The notes: a model not told the origin generated them from the sequence alone. DNA of 64,000 nt from an uncultured Pseudocitrobacter sp. (GCA_913778145.1 CAJYVI010000070.1:82162-146161), one strand, 5' to 3'; shown: positions 40,081 to 52,020, counted from the stretch's first letter. A program made the numbers and translations.

Positions 40081-43000
40081 GTGCGCCTGATTATCACTTT
40101 CCTGATGGCCTGGTGCCTCAGCCTGGGGGCGTACGCAGCGACGGCCCCCGATAGCAAACAGATAGCTCAGGAGCTGGAGCAGGCAAAATCTGCCAAACCA
40201 GCCCAGCCCGAAACCGTTGAGACCTTGCAAGGTGCACTGAACGCGCTTGAGGAGCGAAAAGGCTCCCTCGAACGCGCCACGCAGTATCAGCATGTTATCG
40301 ACAACTTTCCTAAACTTTCCCAAACATTACGTTCTCAGCTAAATAACCTGCGTGAAGAACCGCGCGAGGTTCCCCCCGGCATGAGCGCGGATGCGCTCAG
40401 CCAGGAGATTGTTCAGGTTAGCAGCCAGCTGCTGGAAAAAAGCCGCCTGGCACAACAGGAACAGGAACGCGCGCGCGAAATCGCCGATTCTCTGAGCCAA
40501 CTGCCACAGCAGCAAACCGATGCTCGTCGCCAATTGAATGAAGTGGAACGCCGCGTCGGCACGCAAACGGCTAACACGCCGCAGGCGCAGGCGCAAAATC
40601 TGGCCCTTCAGGCTGATTCCGCACGGCTGAAAGCGCTGGTTGACGAGCTGGAACTGGCGCAGCTTTCAGCGAACAATCGCCAGGAGCTGTCGCGCATGCG
40701 CTCTGAACTGGCCCAGAAACAGGGTGAACAGCTGGATGCGTATCTTCAGGCACTGCGCAATCAGCTCAACAGCCAGCGCCAGCGCGAAGCAGAACGGGCG
40801 CTGGAAAGCACCGAACTACTTGCCGAAAACAGCGCTAACCTGCCCGCCGGTATCGTTAACCAGTTCAAAGTTAACCGTGAACTTTCTCAGGCGTTGAATC
40901 AGCAGGCACAGCGTATGGACCTGGTGGCCTCACAGCAACGTCAGGCCACCAGCCAAACGTTGCAGGTTCGTCAGGCGCTGAATACGCTGCGCGAACAGTC
41001 ACAATGGCTCGGTTCCTCGAATCTGTTGGGCGAAGCGTTACGCGCGCAGGTCGCACGCCTGCCGGAAATGCCGAAGCCCCAGCAGCTAGACACCGAAATG
41101 GCACAGCTGCGCGTGCATCGCCTGCGCTATGAAGATCTACTCAACAAGCAGCCGCAACTGCGCCAGATCCAGCAGGCCGATGGCAAGCCGCTTACCGCCG
41201 AGCAAAACCGGATTCTTGAAGCCCAGCTTCGCACCCAACGTGAACTCCTCAACTCGCTGCTGCAGGGCGGCGACACGCTAATTCTGGAACTTACCAAGCT
41301 AAAAGTTTCCAATAGCCAGCTAGAAGACGCGTTAAAAGAGGTGAACGAAGCCACCCACCGCTATCTGTTCTGGACCTCAGACGTGCGGCCAATGGATTTC
41401 AGTTGGCCGCTGGAAGTGGTGCAGGATCTGCGCCGTCTCATCTCGCTGGATACCGTCAGCCAGTTAGGCAAAGCCACGGCGATGATGCTCACCAGCAAGC
41501 AGACCTTGCTACCGCTCTTTGCGGCGCTAATTCTGGTCGGCTTCAGCATTAGTTCGCGTAAACACTTCACCCGTTTTCTGGAGCGTTCCAGCGCGCGCGT
41601 GGGTAAAGTCACCCAGGATCATTTCTGGCTGACCATGCGCACCGTTTTCTGGTCGATTCTGGTGGCGTCTCCCCTGCCCGTCCTGTGGGCGACGCTGGGC
41701 TATGGCCTTCAGGAGGCCTGGCCTTATCCGCTTGCCGTGGCGATTGGCGATGGCGTAACCGCCACCGTGCCACTGCTGTGGGTAGTGATGATCTGCGCCG
41801 CCTTTGCCCGTCCAAACGGACTGTTCATCGTGCACTTCGGCTGGCCGCGCAACCGCGTGCTGCGGGCGATGCGCTACTATCTGATGAGTATCGGCCTTAT
41901 CGTGCCGCTGATTATGGCGCTGATCATGTTCGATAATCTCAACGACCGCGAGTTTTCCGCCTCATTAGGCAGGCTGTGTTTTATCCTGATTTGCGGGGCG
42001 CTGGCGGTGGTCACCCTTAGTCTGAAACGGGCCGGTATCCCGCTCTGGCTCGATAAAGAGGGCGACGGCGATAACATGGTCAACCGCCTGCTGTGGAATC
42101 TGCTTTCCGGTGCGCCGATGGTCGCGATCCTCGCGGCAGCCGTCGGTTATCTGGCAACATCACAGGCATTGCTGGCGCGTCTGGAAACCTCGGTCGCCAT
42201 CTGGTTCCTGTTGCTGGTGATTTATCACGTTATCCGCCGCTGGATGCTGATTCAGCGCCGCCGTCTGGCGTTTGACCGCGCTAAACATCGCCGCGCGGAG
42301 ATGCTGGCTAACCGCGCCAGAGGTGAAGAAGAGACGCACGCGACAAGCCTTGAAGGCTCGGTGGAAGCCGAGGTCAGCGAAGTCGATCTCGACACCATCA
42401 GCGCCCAGTCACTGCGGCTGGTGCGCTCAATTCTGATGCTCATTGCATTGGTTTCGGTGATTGTACTGTGGTCGGAAATTCACTCCGCTTTCGGCTTCCT
42501 GGAAAACATCTCGCTGTGGGATGTCTCCTCCACCGTGCAGGGTGTAGAAAGTATTGAGCCCATTACGCTAGGCGCGGTACTGATTGCGATTCTGGTGTTT
42601 ATCATCACCACCCAGTTGGTGCGCAATCTGCCCGCGCTGCTTGAGCTGGCGCTACTACAGCACCTTAACTTGACGCCAGGCACCGGCTACGCCATTACCA
42701 CCATCACCAAGTATCTGCTGATGCTGTTTGGCGGGCTGATTGGCTTCTCGATGATTGGTATTGAGTGGTCAAAACTGCAGTGGCTGGTTGCAGCACTCGG
42801 TGTCGGGTTAGGTTTCGGGTTACAGGAAATTTTCGCCAACTTCATTTCCGGCCTGATTATCCTGTTTGAGAAACCGATTCGTATCGGCGATACGGTCACC
42901 ATTCGCGATTTGACCGGGAGCGTCACCAAAATCAACACCCGCGCCACCACCATCAGCGACTGGGACCGCAAAGAGATTATCGTGCCGAATAAGGCCTTTA

Positions 43001-43407
43001 TCACCGAGCAGTTCATTAACTGGTCGCTGTCCGACTCAGTAACCCGCGTGGTGCTGAGCATTCCGGCGCCGTCAGACGCCGACAGCGAAGAAGTCACGCA
43101 GATCCTGCTGACCGCTGCGCAGCGCTGCTCGCTGGTGATTGATAACCCGGCCCCGGAAGCCTTCCTGGTCGATCTGCAACAGGGGATTCAAATCTTCGAA
43201 CTGCGTATTTACGCCGCGGAGATGGGTCACCGTATGCCGCTACGCCACGAAATCCACCAGCTGATTCTGGCGGGCTTCCGCGAACACGGTATCGATATGC
43301 CGTTCCCACCGTTCCAGATGCGTCTGGAAAGCCTCGGCGGCAATAAAACCCCTGCGGGAAGAACATTAACGTCCGCAGGGCGCGGACGTAAGGCGGGGAG
43401 TTTATAG
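40081..43407 (+). CDS. mscM: MscM (YjeP), miniconductance mechanosensitive channel
   Basis: A 1108-residue MscK-like channel: signal peptide (ending GAYAATA), a long periplasmic coiled-coil domain (to about residue 470, Gln/Leu-rich), about ten membrane helices and the MscS pore/beta domain at the C-terminus (GVGLGFGLQEIFANFISGLI, then KPIRIGDTVTI). It releases solutes under osmotic downshock. It starts with GTG. The last ~20 residues are variable. It is in an operon with psd. Confidence 0.96.
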   Translation: MRLIITFLMAWCLSLGAYAATAPDSKQIAQELEQAKSAKPAQPETVETLQGALNALEERKGSLERATQYQHVIDNFPKLSQTLRSQLNNLREEPREVPPGMSADALSQEIVQVSSQLLEKSRLAQQEQERAREIADSLSQLPQQQTDARRQLNEVERRVGTQTANTPQAQAQNLALQADSARLKALVDELELAQLSANNRQELSRMRSELAQKQGEQLDAYLQALRNQLNSQRQREAERALESTELLAENSANLPAGIVNQFKVNRELSQALNQQAQRMDLVASQQRQATSQTLQVRQALNTLREQSQWLGSSNLLGEALRAQVARLPEMPKPQQLDTEMAQLRVHRLRYEDLLNKQPQLRQIQQADGKPLTAEQNRILEAQLRTQRELLNSLLQGGDTLILELTKLKVSNSQLEDALKEVNEATHRYLFWTSDVRPMDFSWPLEVVQDLRRLISLDTVSQLGKATAMMLTSKQTLLPLFAALILVGFSISSRKHFTRFLERSSARVGKVTQDHFWLTMRTVFWSILVASPLPVLWATLGYGLQEAWPYPLAVAIGDGVTATVPLLWVVMICAAFARPNGLFIVHFGWPRNRVLRAMRYYLMSIGLIVPLIMALIMFDNLNDREFSASLGRLCFILICGALAVVTLSLKRAGIPLWLDKEGDGDNMVNRLLWNLLSGAPMVAILAAAVGYLATSQALLARLETSVAIWFLLLVIYHVIRRWMLIQRRRLAFDRAKHRRAEMLANRARGEEETHATSLEGSVEAEVSEVDLDTISAQSLRLVRSILMLIALVSVIVLWSEIHSAFGFLENISLWDVSSTVQGVESIEPITLGAVLIAILVFIITTQLVRNLPALLELALLQHLNLTPGTGYAITTITKYLLMLFGGLIGFSMIGIEWSKLQWLVAALGVGLGFGLQEIFANFISGLIILFEKPIRIGDTVTIRDLTGSVTKINTRATTISDWDRKEIIVPNKAFITEQFINWSLSDSVTRVVLSIPAPSDADSEEVTQILLTAAQRCSLVIDNPAPEAFLVDLQQGIQIFELRIYAAEMGHRMPLRHEIHQLILAGFREHGIDMPFPPFQMRLESLGGNKTPAGRTLTSAGRGRKAGSL

Positions 43408-43437
43408 TAGTCGGTAGGGCGGGCAAGCCTCGCGCCC

Positions 43438-43478
43438 CCGCCACTGCCTGATGCGCTTCGCTTATCAGGTCTACCGAT
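43438..43478. repeat. REP-like element between convergent mscM and yjeM
   Basis: GCCTGATGCGCTTCGCTTAT followed by CAGG and CTACCG: the same REP family as at 1761 and 19500, with a G/C-rich flank. It fills most of the 79-base gap between two convergent stops. Confidence 0.65.
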
Positions 43479-43486
43479 CCTTTCTA

Positions 43487-44989
43487 CTACTCTATCGCCA
43501 GCTCCGGCGCACTCGCTGTCCGGCGGCGATAGTTCTCGTAAATGCCCATCGCCATCAGCGAGAAGAAGATCGGCCCGCCAATCATCCACAGGGCGCTGCT
43601 CCAGTCATTCGCTTCAATCACCGGTTGAATGACGGTGAAAATATTAGCGAACGATACAATCAACACCACCACGGCTGTGGCAAGCAGCGCTGAGGCGCGG
43701 GTTTTAAAGATAACAAACGGCCTTTCCAGATTAGTTTTCGCTTTGAAGAACGGGAACGCCAGCGCCAGGAACAGATACGGCAGCGTCATCGAGACGTTCG
43801 CCATTAGCGTCAGCTTGTTATAGAAAGCAGAAGCCGTATCGCCGCCAAACGACACCAGCAGAATAAACAGACACACCAGGCCACACTGCGCCCACATTGC
43901 GGTTTCCGGCATGCCGCTCGCATTCAGACGCGTGACGGAGGCTGGCCACAGCGCTTTTGGCGTACCCTGCACGATGGCTTTGAGCGGCGAGTAGATCAGG
44001 GTGAAGAACGCACCGGTATAGGCGAGGAACATCGACAGACCGGTAATACGCGCAAACCATACGCCAAGCGAGGTCGTTGCCTCAGGCGATAATCCCAGCG
44101 CATGCCCCAGCGTTTCGCCCAGGCTATGCATCAGCACGTAAGTAATATTACCAAGGTTGGTGGCACGGTTGCTCAGTACCGCCTGCCAGTTGGTACTCAC
44201 GCCCCATAACACGATCGCCAGCGCGTAACCGATGGAGATAACAATCGCCGCAAAGATAATGCCTTTCGCAAAGTTCTTCTCCGGGTTTTCGGTTTTATCC
44301 ACCAGCCCGCCGACCGCTTCAATGCCACCGTAGGCAAAGATGGCAAATACCACAAACGACAGCATCGCCAGACCAGACTGATAGCCCGGATTTGGCGACG
44401 CGACAAAATTAACCGGCTCTGCAAAGTTTGCGCCGTTCAGCGCCAGTATCGTGATGCTTACCACCAGCAAGACCAGATTCAGGCACATTACCGAAATCCC
44501 GCCGACAGCGGTGATTTTGGCGATTTTATTGATCCCACGCGAAGCAACAAACGTCACCAGCAGCATCCAGCATACCGCCAGAATGCCGACGGCCTGCGTG
44601 GGCGTTAAGCCAGCGAAGGACCACACCTGCGTTTGATCCGAGCCACACAAAAAGGTGGAAAACGGCACCCATACTTTCGCTGCGGTGCTCACCATCCAGA
44701 CGACATAGGACGAGAACCACATAAAGGTGCCAATAAACGCGAAGCGCGGCCCTACGCTGTTATTCATCCACGAGTAGATACCGCCCTCTTCTTTGCGGTA
44801 CGCCGAGCCCATCTCCGCCATCATTAACGCGAAAGGAATAAAGAAGAAGAGTGCCGAGAGAATATAGAAAGGCGCGGCGCTGTAGCCCATTAAATAGAAT
44901 GCCGACGGGCTATTGGCGAAGCCAAACACCGACGTAAAGATCATCAGAATAAGCCCGGTGAGGCTCATTTTTTTGAGAGACTGGTTCAT
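43487..44989 (-). CDS. yjeM: YjeM, APC-family amino-acid permease of unknown substrate
   Basis: A 500-residue membrane protein with about twelve helices. The start of helix 1 (GLILMIFTSVFGFANSPSAF) and FAIFAYGGIEAVGGLVDKTE in helix 6 resemble glutamate/GABA-type APC transporters. Substrate unknown. I chose MNQSLKKMSLTG with GGAA upstream; an in-frame start 30 bases earlier is possible. It runs against mscM and away from the epmA 3' side. Confidence 0.88.
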   Translation of the reverse strand: MNQSLKKMSLTGLILMIFTSVFGFANSPSAFYLMGYSAAPFYILSALFFFIPFALMMAEMGSAYRKEEGGIYSWMNNSVGPRFAFIGTFMWFSSYVVWMVSTAAKVWVPFSTFLCGSDQTQVWSFAGLTPTQAVGILAVCWMLLVTFVASRGINKIAKITAVGGISVMCLNLVLLVVSITILALNGANFAEPVNFVASPNPGYQSGLAMLSFVVFAIFAYGGIEAVGGLVDKTENPEKNFAKGIIFAAIVISIGYALAIVLWGVSTNWQAVLSNRATNLGNITYVLMHSLGETLGHALGLSPEATTSLGVWFARITGLSMFLAYTGAFFTLIYSPLKAIVQGTPKALWPASVTRLNASGMPETAMWAQCGLVCLFILLVSFGGDTASAFYNKLTLMANVSMTLPYLFLALAFPFFKAKTNLERPFVIFKTRASALLATAVVVLIVSFANIFTVIQPVIEANDWSSALWMIGGPIFFSLMAMGIYENYRRRTASAPELAIE

Positions 44990-45185
44990 CTTGCCGTTCC
45001 AAAAAAAGTCGTAACGCAAATAACGTTATCCCCACGCCAATCGGCAGGGACGAAAGCGCGGATAGTAGCAAAAAACCAGACTTTTATTGTGACAATATTG
45101 GCGAATAACGAAGGAAAAACTGTAAATAAGATGCGAGATAGTTACATTATCTAAACAAGGTGAATACAACCAACACATTGAATAA

Positions 45186-45218
45186 TGTACGGCTATGTTT
45201 TACCAACATAGCCGTACA
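45186..45218 (-). terminator. Perfect 14-bp stem-loop after epmA
   Basis: TGTACGGCTATGTT (45186-45199) and AACATAGCCGTACA (45205-45218) around a five-base loop, starting 6 bases beyond the epmA stop. It probably ends the epmA transcript, although the following bases are only mildly T-rich. Confidence 0.6.
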
Positions 45219-45224
45219 AAGTCG

Positions 45225-46202
45225 TCAGGCGCGATCGACCGTAAAAGCGATAACGTCGGCAATTTGCTCCGCATCCAGCGCCAGCATCACCAGACGATCA
45301 ACGCCTAATGCTACGCCAGAGCAATCAGGCAGACCGGCGGCTAACGCATCCAACAGGTTCTGATCGATAGGTTGCTGCGGCAGGCCGCGCGCGGCGCGCT
45401 TGCGGTTATCCTGCTCGAAACGCTGCTGCTGTTCACGCGCGTCGGTCAGTTCATGGAAACCGTTCGCCAGCTCCATGCCTTTGAAATAGACCTCGAAACG
45501 TTCCGCTACGCGGTGATCTTCAGCGCTGATCTGCGCCAGCGACGCCTGGCTTGCCGGGAAGTGATAAACAAAGGTCGGGCGATCTTTACCGATATGCGGC
45601 TCTACGCCGAAGGCAAACAGCAACTGTAACAACGTATCCCTGTCTTCTTCTTCATCGGCGACGTTGCTGAGATCCAGTTTCGCGGCCACTTCACGCAGCA
45701 GCATTTTGTCCGCTGAAAGTGGATCAATTTCCAGATGGCGCTGGAACGCCTGCTGATAAGAGAGGCTTTCCGCTGGCTGACACTCCAGCACCTGTTGCAG
45801 TAAATCATCCACCTCGTTGATGAGTCGGTACATATCAAAATGCGGACGATACCACTCCAGCATGGTGAATTCCGGGTTGTGGTGACGCCCCATCTCTTCA
45901 TTACGGAAGCTTCTGCACAACTGGAATACCGGGCCGCAGCCTGCCGCCAGCAGACGCTTCATATGGTATTCCGGGCTGGTCATCAGATAGAGGTTCACCC
46001 CCTGAGAATGCCCCGGTCCCACAAAGCGAGTCTCAAACGGTACCAGATGCACATCGGTTACCGTTGCCTGGCTCATACAGGGCGTTTCCACCTCAAGCAC
46101 GCCGCGGTCAGCAAAGAAACGACGAATCTCCGTCATAACAGCCGCACGTTTTAACAGGTTAGGGATGGATGCGCTCGGCTGCCAGGTTGCCGTCTCGCTC
46201 AT
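45225..46202 (-). CDS. epmA: EpmA, EF-P (R)-beta-lysine ligase
   Basis: A 325-residue truncated class II lysyl-tRNA-synthetase homologue without the anticodon-binding domain: motif 2 [20 protein letters not shown] and motif 3 [12 protein letters not shown]. It attaches (R)-beta-lysine to Lys34 of EF-P; efp and epmB, which makes the beta-lysine, are 7 kb away in the same window. The start [14 protein letters not shown] matches the family. It is divergent from frdA. Confidence 0.97.
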   Translation of the reverse strand: MSETATWQPSASIPNLLKRAAVMTEIRRFFADRGVLEVETPCMSQATVTDVHLVPFETRFVGPGHSQGVNLYLMTSPEYHMKRLLAAGCGPVFQLCRSFRNEEMGRHHNPEFTMLEWYRPHFDMYRLINEVDDLLQQVLECQPAESLSYQQAFQRHLEIDPLSADKMLLREVAAKLDLSNVADEEEDRDTLLQLLFAFGVEPHIGKDRPTFVYHFPASQASLAQISAEDHRVAERFEVYFKGMELANGFHELTDAREQQQRFEQDNRKRAARGLPQQPIDQNLLDALAAGLPDCSGVALGVDRLVMLALDAEQIADVIAFTVDRA

Positions 46203-46531
46203 GGTTCTTTCTCCAGATTCAAACAAGGGCACGAAGTCTACTCGTAACCTGTCAGCGAGACAAATTTTGTGCGGAAATTATTAGCCTGGTCAGTTGGCGC
46301 AAGGGAGTAGCAAGGGGTAGTTTAGTAATTAAATTAATCAAAATTAGTGATGATTAGGGGCCATCAGACTCAAAAATAATCGAACACATCAAATTTCCCT
46401 CAGATTTCTACGGGTATACTGCTTTACCCATAAAGGAGCAGTGGAAACGTTTCCGCCATAGCGAGTCGTAATCAGGTGAACTACCTTTTGCTTAGAGCGA
46501 GTGCGGAATAACAATAATCTGGAGGAATGTC
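46203..46531. other. Intergenic region epmA-frdA (329 bp)
   Basis: It holds the epmA promoter side and the frd promoter with an FNR-like box (46379-46392), a TATACT -10 (46415-46420) and a leader of about 100 bases ending in GGAGGAATGTC before the GTG start. No gene is seen. Confidence 0.65.
46379..46420 (+). promoter_or_regulatory. frdABCD promoter with FNR box
   Basis: ATCGA-ACAC-ATCAA (46379-46392) resembles the FNR consensus TTGAT-N4-ATCAA, with a perfect right half and the same weak left half that I recall in E. coli frd. Its centre lies about 41 bases before the start expected from TATACT (46415-46420), the usual class II position for anaerobic activation by FNR. The spacing argument is by eye. 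Confidence 0.65.
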
Positions 46532-48322
46532 GTGCAAACCTTTCAAGCCGATCTTGCCATTATAGGTGCTGGCGGAGCTGGTCTACGAGCAGCCATCGCC
46601 GCGGCGCAAGCTAATCCAAACGCCAAAATAGCTTTAATCTCAAAAGTTTATCCGATGCGCAGCCATACCGTTGCAGCTGAAGGTGGCTCCGCTGCCGTCG
46701 CGCAGGATCACGATAGCTTTGAATACCATTTTCACGACACCGTTGCCGGCGGGGACTGGCTCTGTGAACAGGATGTCGTGGACTACTTCGTCCATCACTG
46801 TCCGACAGAGATGACCCAGCTTGAGCAATGGGGCTGCCCGTGGAGCCGTCGTCCGGACGGTAGCGTCAACGTGCGCCGCTTCGGGGGAATGAAAATCGAA
46901 CGTACGTGGTTCGCCGCCGATAAGACCGGCTTCCACATGCTTCACACCCTTTTCCAGACCTCTCTCCAATTCCCACAAATTCAACGCTTCGATGAACACT
47001 TCGTCCTCGACATCCTGGTGGATGACGGTCAGGCACGCGGCCTGGTGGCGATGAATATGATGGAAGGCACGTTGGTGCAGATTCGCGCCAATGCGGTAGT
47101 CATGGCGACTGGCGGCGCAGGCCGTGTGTATCGCTATAACACCAACGGCGGCATCGTCACCGGTGATGGTATGGGTATGGCGCTCAGCCACCGTATTCCG
47201 CTGCGTGATATGGAATTCGTTCAGTATCACCCAACCGGCCTGCCGGGTTCTGGCATTCTGATGACGGAAGGCTGCCGTGGTGAAGGCGGTATTCTGGTCA
47301 ACAAGAACGGCTACCGTTATCTGCAGGATTACGGCATGGGCCCGGAAACCCCGCTGGGCGAGCCGAAAAACAAATATATGGAACTGGGTCCGCGCGACAA
47401 AGTTTCTCAGGCCTTCTGGCACGAGTGGCGTAAAGGCAACACCATCTCCACGCCGCGCGGCGATGTGGTTTACCTCGACCTGCGTCATCTGGGCGAGAAA
47501 AAACTGCTGGAACGTCTGCCGTTCATCTGCGAACTGGCGAAAGCGTACGTGGGCGTCGATCCGGTGAAAGAGCCGATTCCGGTTCGCCCGACCGCGCACT
47601 ACACCATGGGCGGTATCGAAACCGATCAGAACTGCGAAACCCGCATTAAAGGTCTGTTTGCCGTGGGCGAATGTTCTTCTGTTGGTCTGCACGGCGCAAA
47701 CCGCCTCGGTTCCAACTCGCTGGCGGAACTGGTGGTCTTTGGCCGCATGGCGGGCGAACAGGCAACAGAACGCGCTGCAACAGCAGGCGAAGCCAACAGC
47801 GCCGCGCTGGATGCTCAGGTTGCTGACGTTGAAAACCGCCTGAAAGCGCTGGTGAATCAGGAAGGTAGCGAAAACTGGTCGAAGATCCGCGACGAAATGG
47901 GTCTGTCGATGGAAGAAGGTTGCGGTATCTACCGTACGCCGGAACTGATGCAGAAAACCATCGATAAGCTGGCCGAGCTGCAGGAACGCTTCAAACGCGT
48001 GCGCATCACCGATACTTCCAGCGTGTTCAACACCGACCTGCTCTACACCATTGAACTGGGCCACGGTCTGAACGTCGCCGAATGTATGGCGCACTCCGCA
48101 ATGGCACGTAAAGAGTCTCGCGGCGCGCACCAGCGTCTGGATGAAGGCTGCACCGAGCGCGATGACGTCAACTTCCTCAAGCATACGCTTGCTTTCCGCG
48201 ATGCCGACGGTACCACGCGTCTGGACTACAGCGATGTGAAAATCACAACGTTGCCGCCAGCCAAACGTGTCTACGGTGGCGAAGCTGAAGCAGCCGATAA
48301 AAAGGAGAAAGCGAATGGCTGA
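46532..48322 (+). CDS. frdA: FrdA, fumarate reductase flavoprotein subunit
   Basis: A 596-residue flavoprotein starting at GTG. FAD-binding dinucleotide motif [15 protein letters not shown]; His45 in [14 protein letters not shown] is the covalent FAD site; active-site Arg/His regions follow ([30 protein letters not shown]). It reduces fumarate to succinate at the inner-membrane surface in anaerobic respiration. frdA overlaps frdB by 8 bases. Fumarate can come from AspA (60106) and from DcuA import (61657). Confidence 0.98.
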   Translation: MQTFQADLAIIGAGGAGLRAAIAAAQANPNAKIALISKVYPMRSHTVAAEGGSAAVAQDHDSFEYHFHDTVAGGDWLCEQDVVDYFVHHCPTEMTQLEQWGCPWSRRPDGSVNVRRFGGMKIERTWFAADKTGFHMLHTLFQTSLQFPQIQRFDEHFVLDILVDDGQARGLVAMNMMEGTLVQIRANAVVMATGGAGRVYRYNTNGGIVTGDGMGMALSHRIPLRDMEFVQYHPTGLPGSGILMTEGCRGEGGILVNKNGYRYLQDYGMGPETPLGEPKNKYMELGPRDKVSQAFWHEWRKGNTISTPRGDVVYLDLRHLGEKKLLERLPFICELAKAYVGVDPVKEPIPVRPTAHYTMGGIETDQNCETRIKGLFAVGECSSVGLHGANRLGSNSLAELVVFGRMAGEQATERAATAGEANSAALDAQVADVENRLKALVNQEGSENWSKIRDEMGLSMEEGCGIYRTPELMQKTIDKLAELQERFKRVRITDTSSVFNTDLLYTIELGHGLNVAECMAHSAMARKESRGAHQRLDEGCTERDDVNFLKHTLAFRDADGTTRLDYSDVKITTLPPAKRVYGGEAEAADKKEKANG

Positions 48323-49049
48323 GATGCATAACCTGAAAATCGAAGTGGTGCGCTACAACCCGGAAGTAGACTCCGCGCCGCACAGCGAATTCTATGAAGT
48401 GCCTTATGATGAAACCACCTCGCTGCTGGATGCGTTGGGCTACATCAAAGATAACCTGGCGCCGGACCTAAGCTATCGCTGGTCCTGCCGTATGGCAATC
48501 TGCGGTTCCTGCGGCATGATGGTCAACAAAGTGCCGAAGCTGGCCTGTAAGACCTTCCTGCGCGATTACACCAAAGGCATTAAGGTTGAGGCGCTGGGCA
48601 ACTTCCCGATCGAGCGCGATTTGGTTGTCGATATGACGCACTTTATCGAAAGCCTGGAAGCGATTAAGCCGTACATCATCGGCAACTCGCGTACGCCGGA
48701 TCAAGGTCCGAACAACCAGACGCCTGCGCAGATGGCGAAGTACCATCAGTTCTCCGGCTGCATCAACTGCGGCCTGTGCTATGCCGCCTGCCCGCAGTTT
48801 GGCCTGAACCCTGAGTTTATCGGCCCTGCCGCGATTACGCTGGCGCACCGTTACAACGAAGACAGCCGCGACCACGGGAAGAAAGAACGTATGACGCAGC
48901 TGAACGGCCAGAATGGCGTCTGGACCTGTACCTTCGTCGGTTACTGCTCCGAAGTGTGCCCGAAACACGTCGATCCGGCAGCGGCCATTCAGCAGGGTAA
49001 AGTGGAAAGCTCGAAAGACTTTCTTATTGCTACCCTGAAACCACGCTAA
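48315..49049 (+). CDS. frdB: FrdB, fumarate reductase iron-sulfur subunit
   Basis: A 244-residue protein with the [2Fe-2S] cysteines at about 58, 63, 66 and 78 ([11 protein letters not shown]…LAC), then two ferredoxin-type clusters ([30 protein letters not shown]) for the [4Fe-4S] and [3Fe-4S] centres. It carries electrons from menaquinol to FrdA. AAAGGAG precedes the ATG within the frdA end. Confidence 0.98.
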   Translation: MAEMHNLKIEVVRYNPEVDSAPHSEFYEVPYDETTSLLDALGYIKDNLAPDLSYRWSCRMAICGSCGMMVNKVPKLACKTFLRDYTKGIKVEALGNFPIERDLVVDMTHFIESLEAIKPYIIGNSRTPDQGPNNQTPAQMAKYHQFSGCINCGLCYAACPQFGLNPEFIGPAAITLAHRYNEDSRDHGKKERMTQLNGQNGVWTCTFVGYCSEVCPKHVDPAAAIQQGKVESSKDFLIATLKPR

Positions 49050-49059
49050 GGAGTGCATT

Positions 49060-49455
49060 ATGACGACTAAACGCAAACCCTATGTGCGGCCAATGCCGTC
49101 CACCTGGTGGAAAAATCTGCCGTTTTATCGCTTCTATATGCTGCGTGAAGGAACGGCGGTAACCGTTGTCTGGTTCAGCATTTTGCTGATTTGCGGCATT
49201 TTTTCGCTGAAGCACGGGCCTGAGTCCTGGGCAAACTATGTCAGCTTCCTGCAAAACCCGATTGTCGTAATCCTTAACCTGATTACCCTCGCGGGCGCGC
49301 TGCTGCATACCAAAACCTGGTTTGAGCTGGCACCGAAAGCGGCCAATATTATTGTAAAAGACGCAAAAATGGGGCCGGAGCCAATTATCAAAGGGCTCTG
49401 GGTGGTGACGATCCTCGTCACCGTGGTCGTGCTGTTTGTGGCACTGTTCTGGTAA
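49060..49455 (+). CDS. frdC: FrdC, fumarate reductase membrane anchor
   Basis: A 131-residue protein with three membrane helices and the conserved quinone-site N-terminus ([20 protein letters not shown]). It anchors FrdAB and contributes to menaquinol binding. It starts 10 bases after frdB with AAGGAG upstream. Confidence 0.97.
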   Translation: MTTKRKPYVRPMPSTWWKNLPFYRFYMLREGTAVTVVWFSILLICGIFSLKHGPESWANYVSFLQNPIVVILNLITLAGALLHTKTWFELAPKAANIIVKDAKMGPEPIIKGLWVVTILVTVVVLFVALFW

Positions 49456-49465
49456 GGAGGCCAGG

Positions 49466-49825
49466 GTGATTAATCCAAATCCAAAACGTTCTGACGAACC
49501 GGTATTCTGGGGCCTGTTTGGCGCAGGCGGGATGTGGGGCGCAATCGTCGCGCCGGTGATTGTCCTGCTGGTTGGCATCATGCTGCCGCTGGGGCTGTAT
49601 CCGGGCGATGCGCTGAGCTATGAGCGCGTACTGGCCTTTGCACAAAGCTTTATTGGCCGTGCGTTTCTGTTCCTGATGATTGTGCTGCCGCTGTGGTGCG
49701 GTTTACACCGTATTCACCACGCGATGCACGATCTGAAAATTCACGTTCCAAGCGGAAAGTGGGTTTTCTACGGACTGGCTGCTATTCTGACGGTTGTGAC
49801 GCTGATTGGTATCGTCACCCTCTGA
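49466..49825 (+). CDS. frdD: FrdD, fumarate reductase membrane anchor
   Basis: A 119-residue protein with three helices, starting at GTG ([20 protein letters not shown] follows) with AAGGAGG upstream. It pairs with FrdC in the membrane. Its 3' end spans the region that holds the ampC promoter in E. coli; that promoter appears degraded here. Confidence 0.97.
   Translation: MINPNPKRSDEPVFWGLFGAGGMWGAIVAPVIVLLVGIMLPLGLYPGDALSYERVLAFAQSFIGRAFLFLMIVLPLWCGLHRIHHAMHDLKIHVPSGKWVFYGLAAILTVVTLIGIVTL
49794..49821 (+). promoter_or_regulatory. Eroded ampC promoter inside the end of frdD
   Basis: TTGTGA (49794-49799), 16 bases, then CACCCT (49816-49821). As I recall, the E. coli promoter in the same alignment has TTGTCA and TACAAT with the same 16-base spacing. 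The -35 is kept with one change, but the -10 keeps only two of six consensus bases. Expression of ampC from this site is expected to be very low. Confidence 0.6.
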
Positions 49826-49828
49826 TGA

Positions 49829-51028
<1,200 letters not shown>

Positions 51029-51116
51029 GTGATTTCCGGCCTGTTTCGGCAGGCCTTTCTCTCTCGATTTTCCTGCTGTCATCTACACTTAACAAAAAAC
51101 CAGTAAGGAAACTTCT

Positions 51117-51647
51117 ATGCGCATCCTCCCCGTTGTCGCCGCCGTCACCGCCGCGTTTTTGGTGGTTGCCTGTAGCTCCCCAACACCGCCGAAAGGCGTT
51201 ACCGTTGTGACACCATTTGATACTAACCGCTATCTGGGCACATGGTACGAAATTGCCCGCTTCGATCACCGCTTCGAAAGCGGGCTGGAACAGGTCACCG
51301 CCACCTATCGTCTTCGTGATGACGGCGGTCTGAACGTGACAAACAAAGGTTATAATCCGGATCGGGGCATGTGGCAAAAAACGGAAGGGAAAGCCTATTT
51401 CACTGGCGACCCAAACCGTGCAGCCCTTAAAGTGTCGTTCTTTGGCCCCTTCTACGGCGGCTATAACGTAATTGCGCTCGATAAAGAGTATCGCCACGCA
51501 TTAGTTTGCGGGCCGGATCGCGATTACCTGTGGATACTTTCACGCACACCGACCATTTCTGATGAGATGAAACAGCAGATGCTGGCCGCCGCAACCCGGC
51601 AGGGGTTTGACGTCAGTAAACTCATTTGGGTGAAACAGGCACATTAA
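51117..51647 (+). CDS. blc: Blc, outer-membrane lipocalin
   Basis: A 176-residue lipoprotein with a type II signal peptide (lipobox VVAC, Cys19) and a bacterial lipocalin fold: motif 1 [17 protein letters not shown], then [18 protein letters not shown] and the C-terminal RTP motif [10 protein letters not shown]. It binds lysophospholipids at the outer membrane. It follows ampC after 88 bases, and its stop overlaps the end of the convergent gdx by 4 bases. Confidence 0.96.
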   Translation: MRILPVVAAVTAAFLVVACSSPTPPKGVTVVTPFDTNRYLGTWYEIARFDHRFESGLEQVTATYRLRDDGGLNVTNKGYNPDRGMWQKTEGKAYFTGDPNRAALKVSFFGPFYGGYNVIALDKEYRHALVCGPDRDYLWILSRTPTISDEMKQQMLAAATRQGFDVSKLIWVKQAH

Positions 51648-51961
51648 TGGGTGCTGAGTTTCAGGCCAATAATTCCCGCAACAATTAGCCCCAGGCTCGC
51701 CAGACGCATGGGGCTTGCTGATTCACCCAGCAGGAGAATACCGGTAATGGCAGCGCCTACTGCGCCAATGCCGGTCCAGACCGCATAAGCCGTACCGACC
51801 GGCAGGCTTTTCATCGCCCACGAAAGCAACGCCATACTGATAATCATTGCTGCAATGGTGATAACGCTTGGCGTCAGGCGGCTGAATCCATGGGTGTATT
51901 TCAGGCCAACGGCCCACACCACTTCGAGTAGACCCGCAATAAGAAGAATAATCCAGGACAT
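51644..51961 (-). CDS. gdx: Gdx (SugE), guanidinium exporter
   Basis: A 105-residue SMR protein with four membrane helices ([20 protein letters not shown], catalytic Glu13) and the SugE-type [20 protein letters not shown]. It exports guanidinium in exchange for protons as a dual-topology dimer. A guanidine-II riboswitch lies in its leader, and GGAG lies 9 bases before the ATG. Confidence 0.97.
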   Translation of the reverse strand: MSWIILLIAGLLEVVWAVGLKYTHGFSRLTPSVITIAAMIISMALLSWAMKSLPVGTAYAVWTGIGAVGAAITGILLLGESASPMRLASLGLIVAGIIGLKLSTH

Positions 51962-51979
51962 AACAGGCTCCAGAGAAAT

Positions 51980-52020
51980 GGGGCCGTCCCCGATGAAATG
52001 AGGCGCTTACGGGTCGTCCC
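51980..52020 (-). promoter_or_regulatory. Guanidine-II (mini-ykkC) riboswitch of gdx
   Basis: On the minus strand there are two small hairpins, each with the diagnostic ACGR loop: GGG-ACGA-CCC (52011-52020) and GGGG-ACGG-CCCC (51980-51991), separated by 19 bases. The second ends 18 bases before the gdx start and about 5 bases before its ribosome site. Guanidine binding pairs the two loops and exposes the site. This is the known class in front of gdx/sugE. Confidence 0.9.

Noticed and set aside
46640..48184. A 514-codon open frame antisense to frdA
   Set aside because: frdA is a strongly conserved gene with heavy codon bias, which leaves one antisense frame open. No ribosome site or recognisable domain is present.
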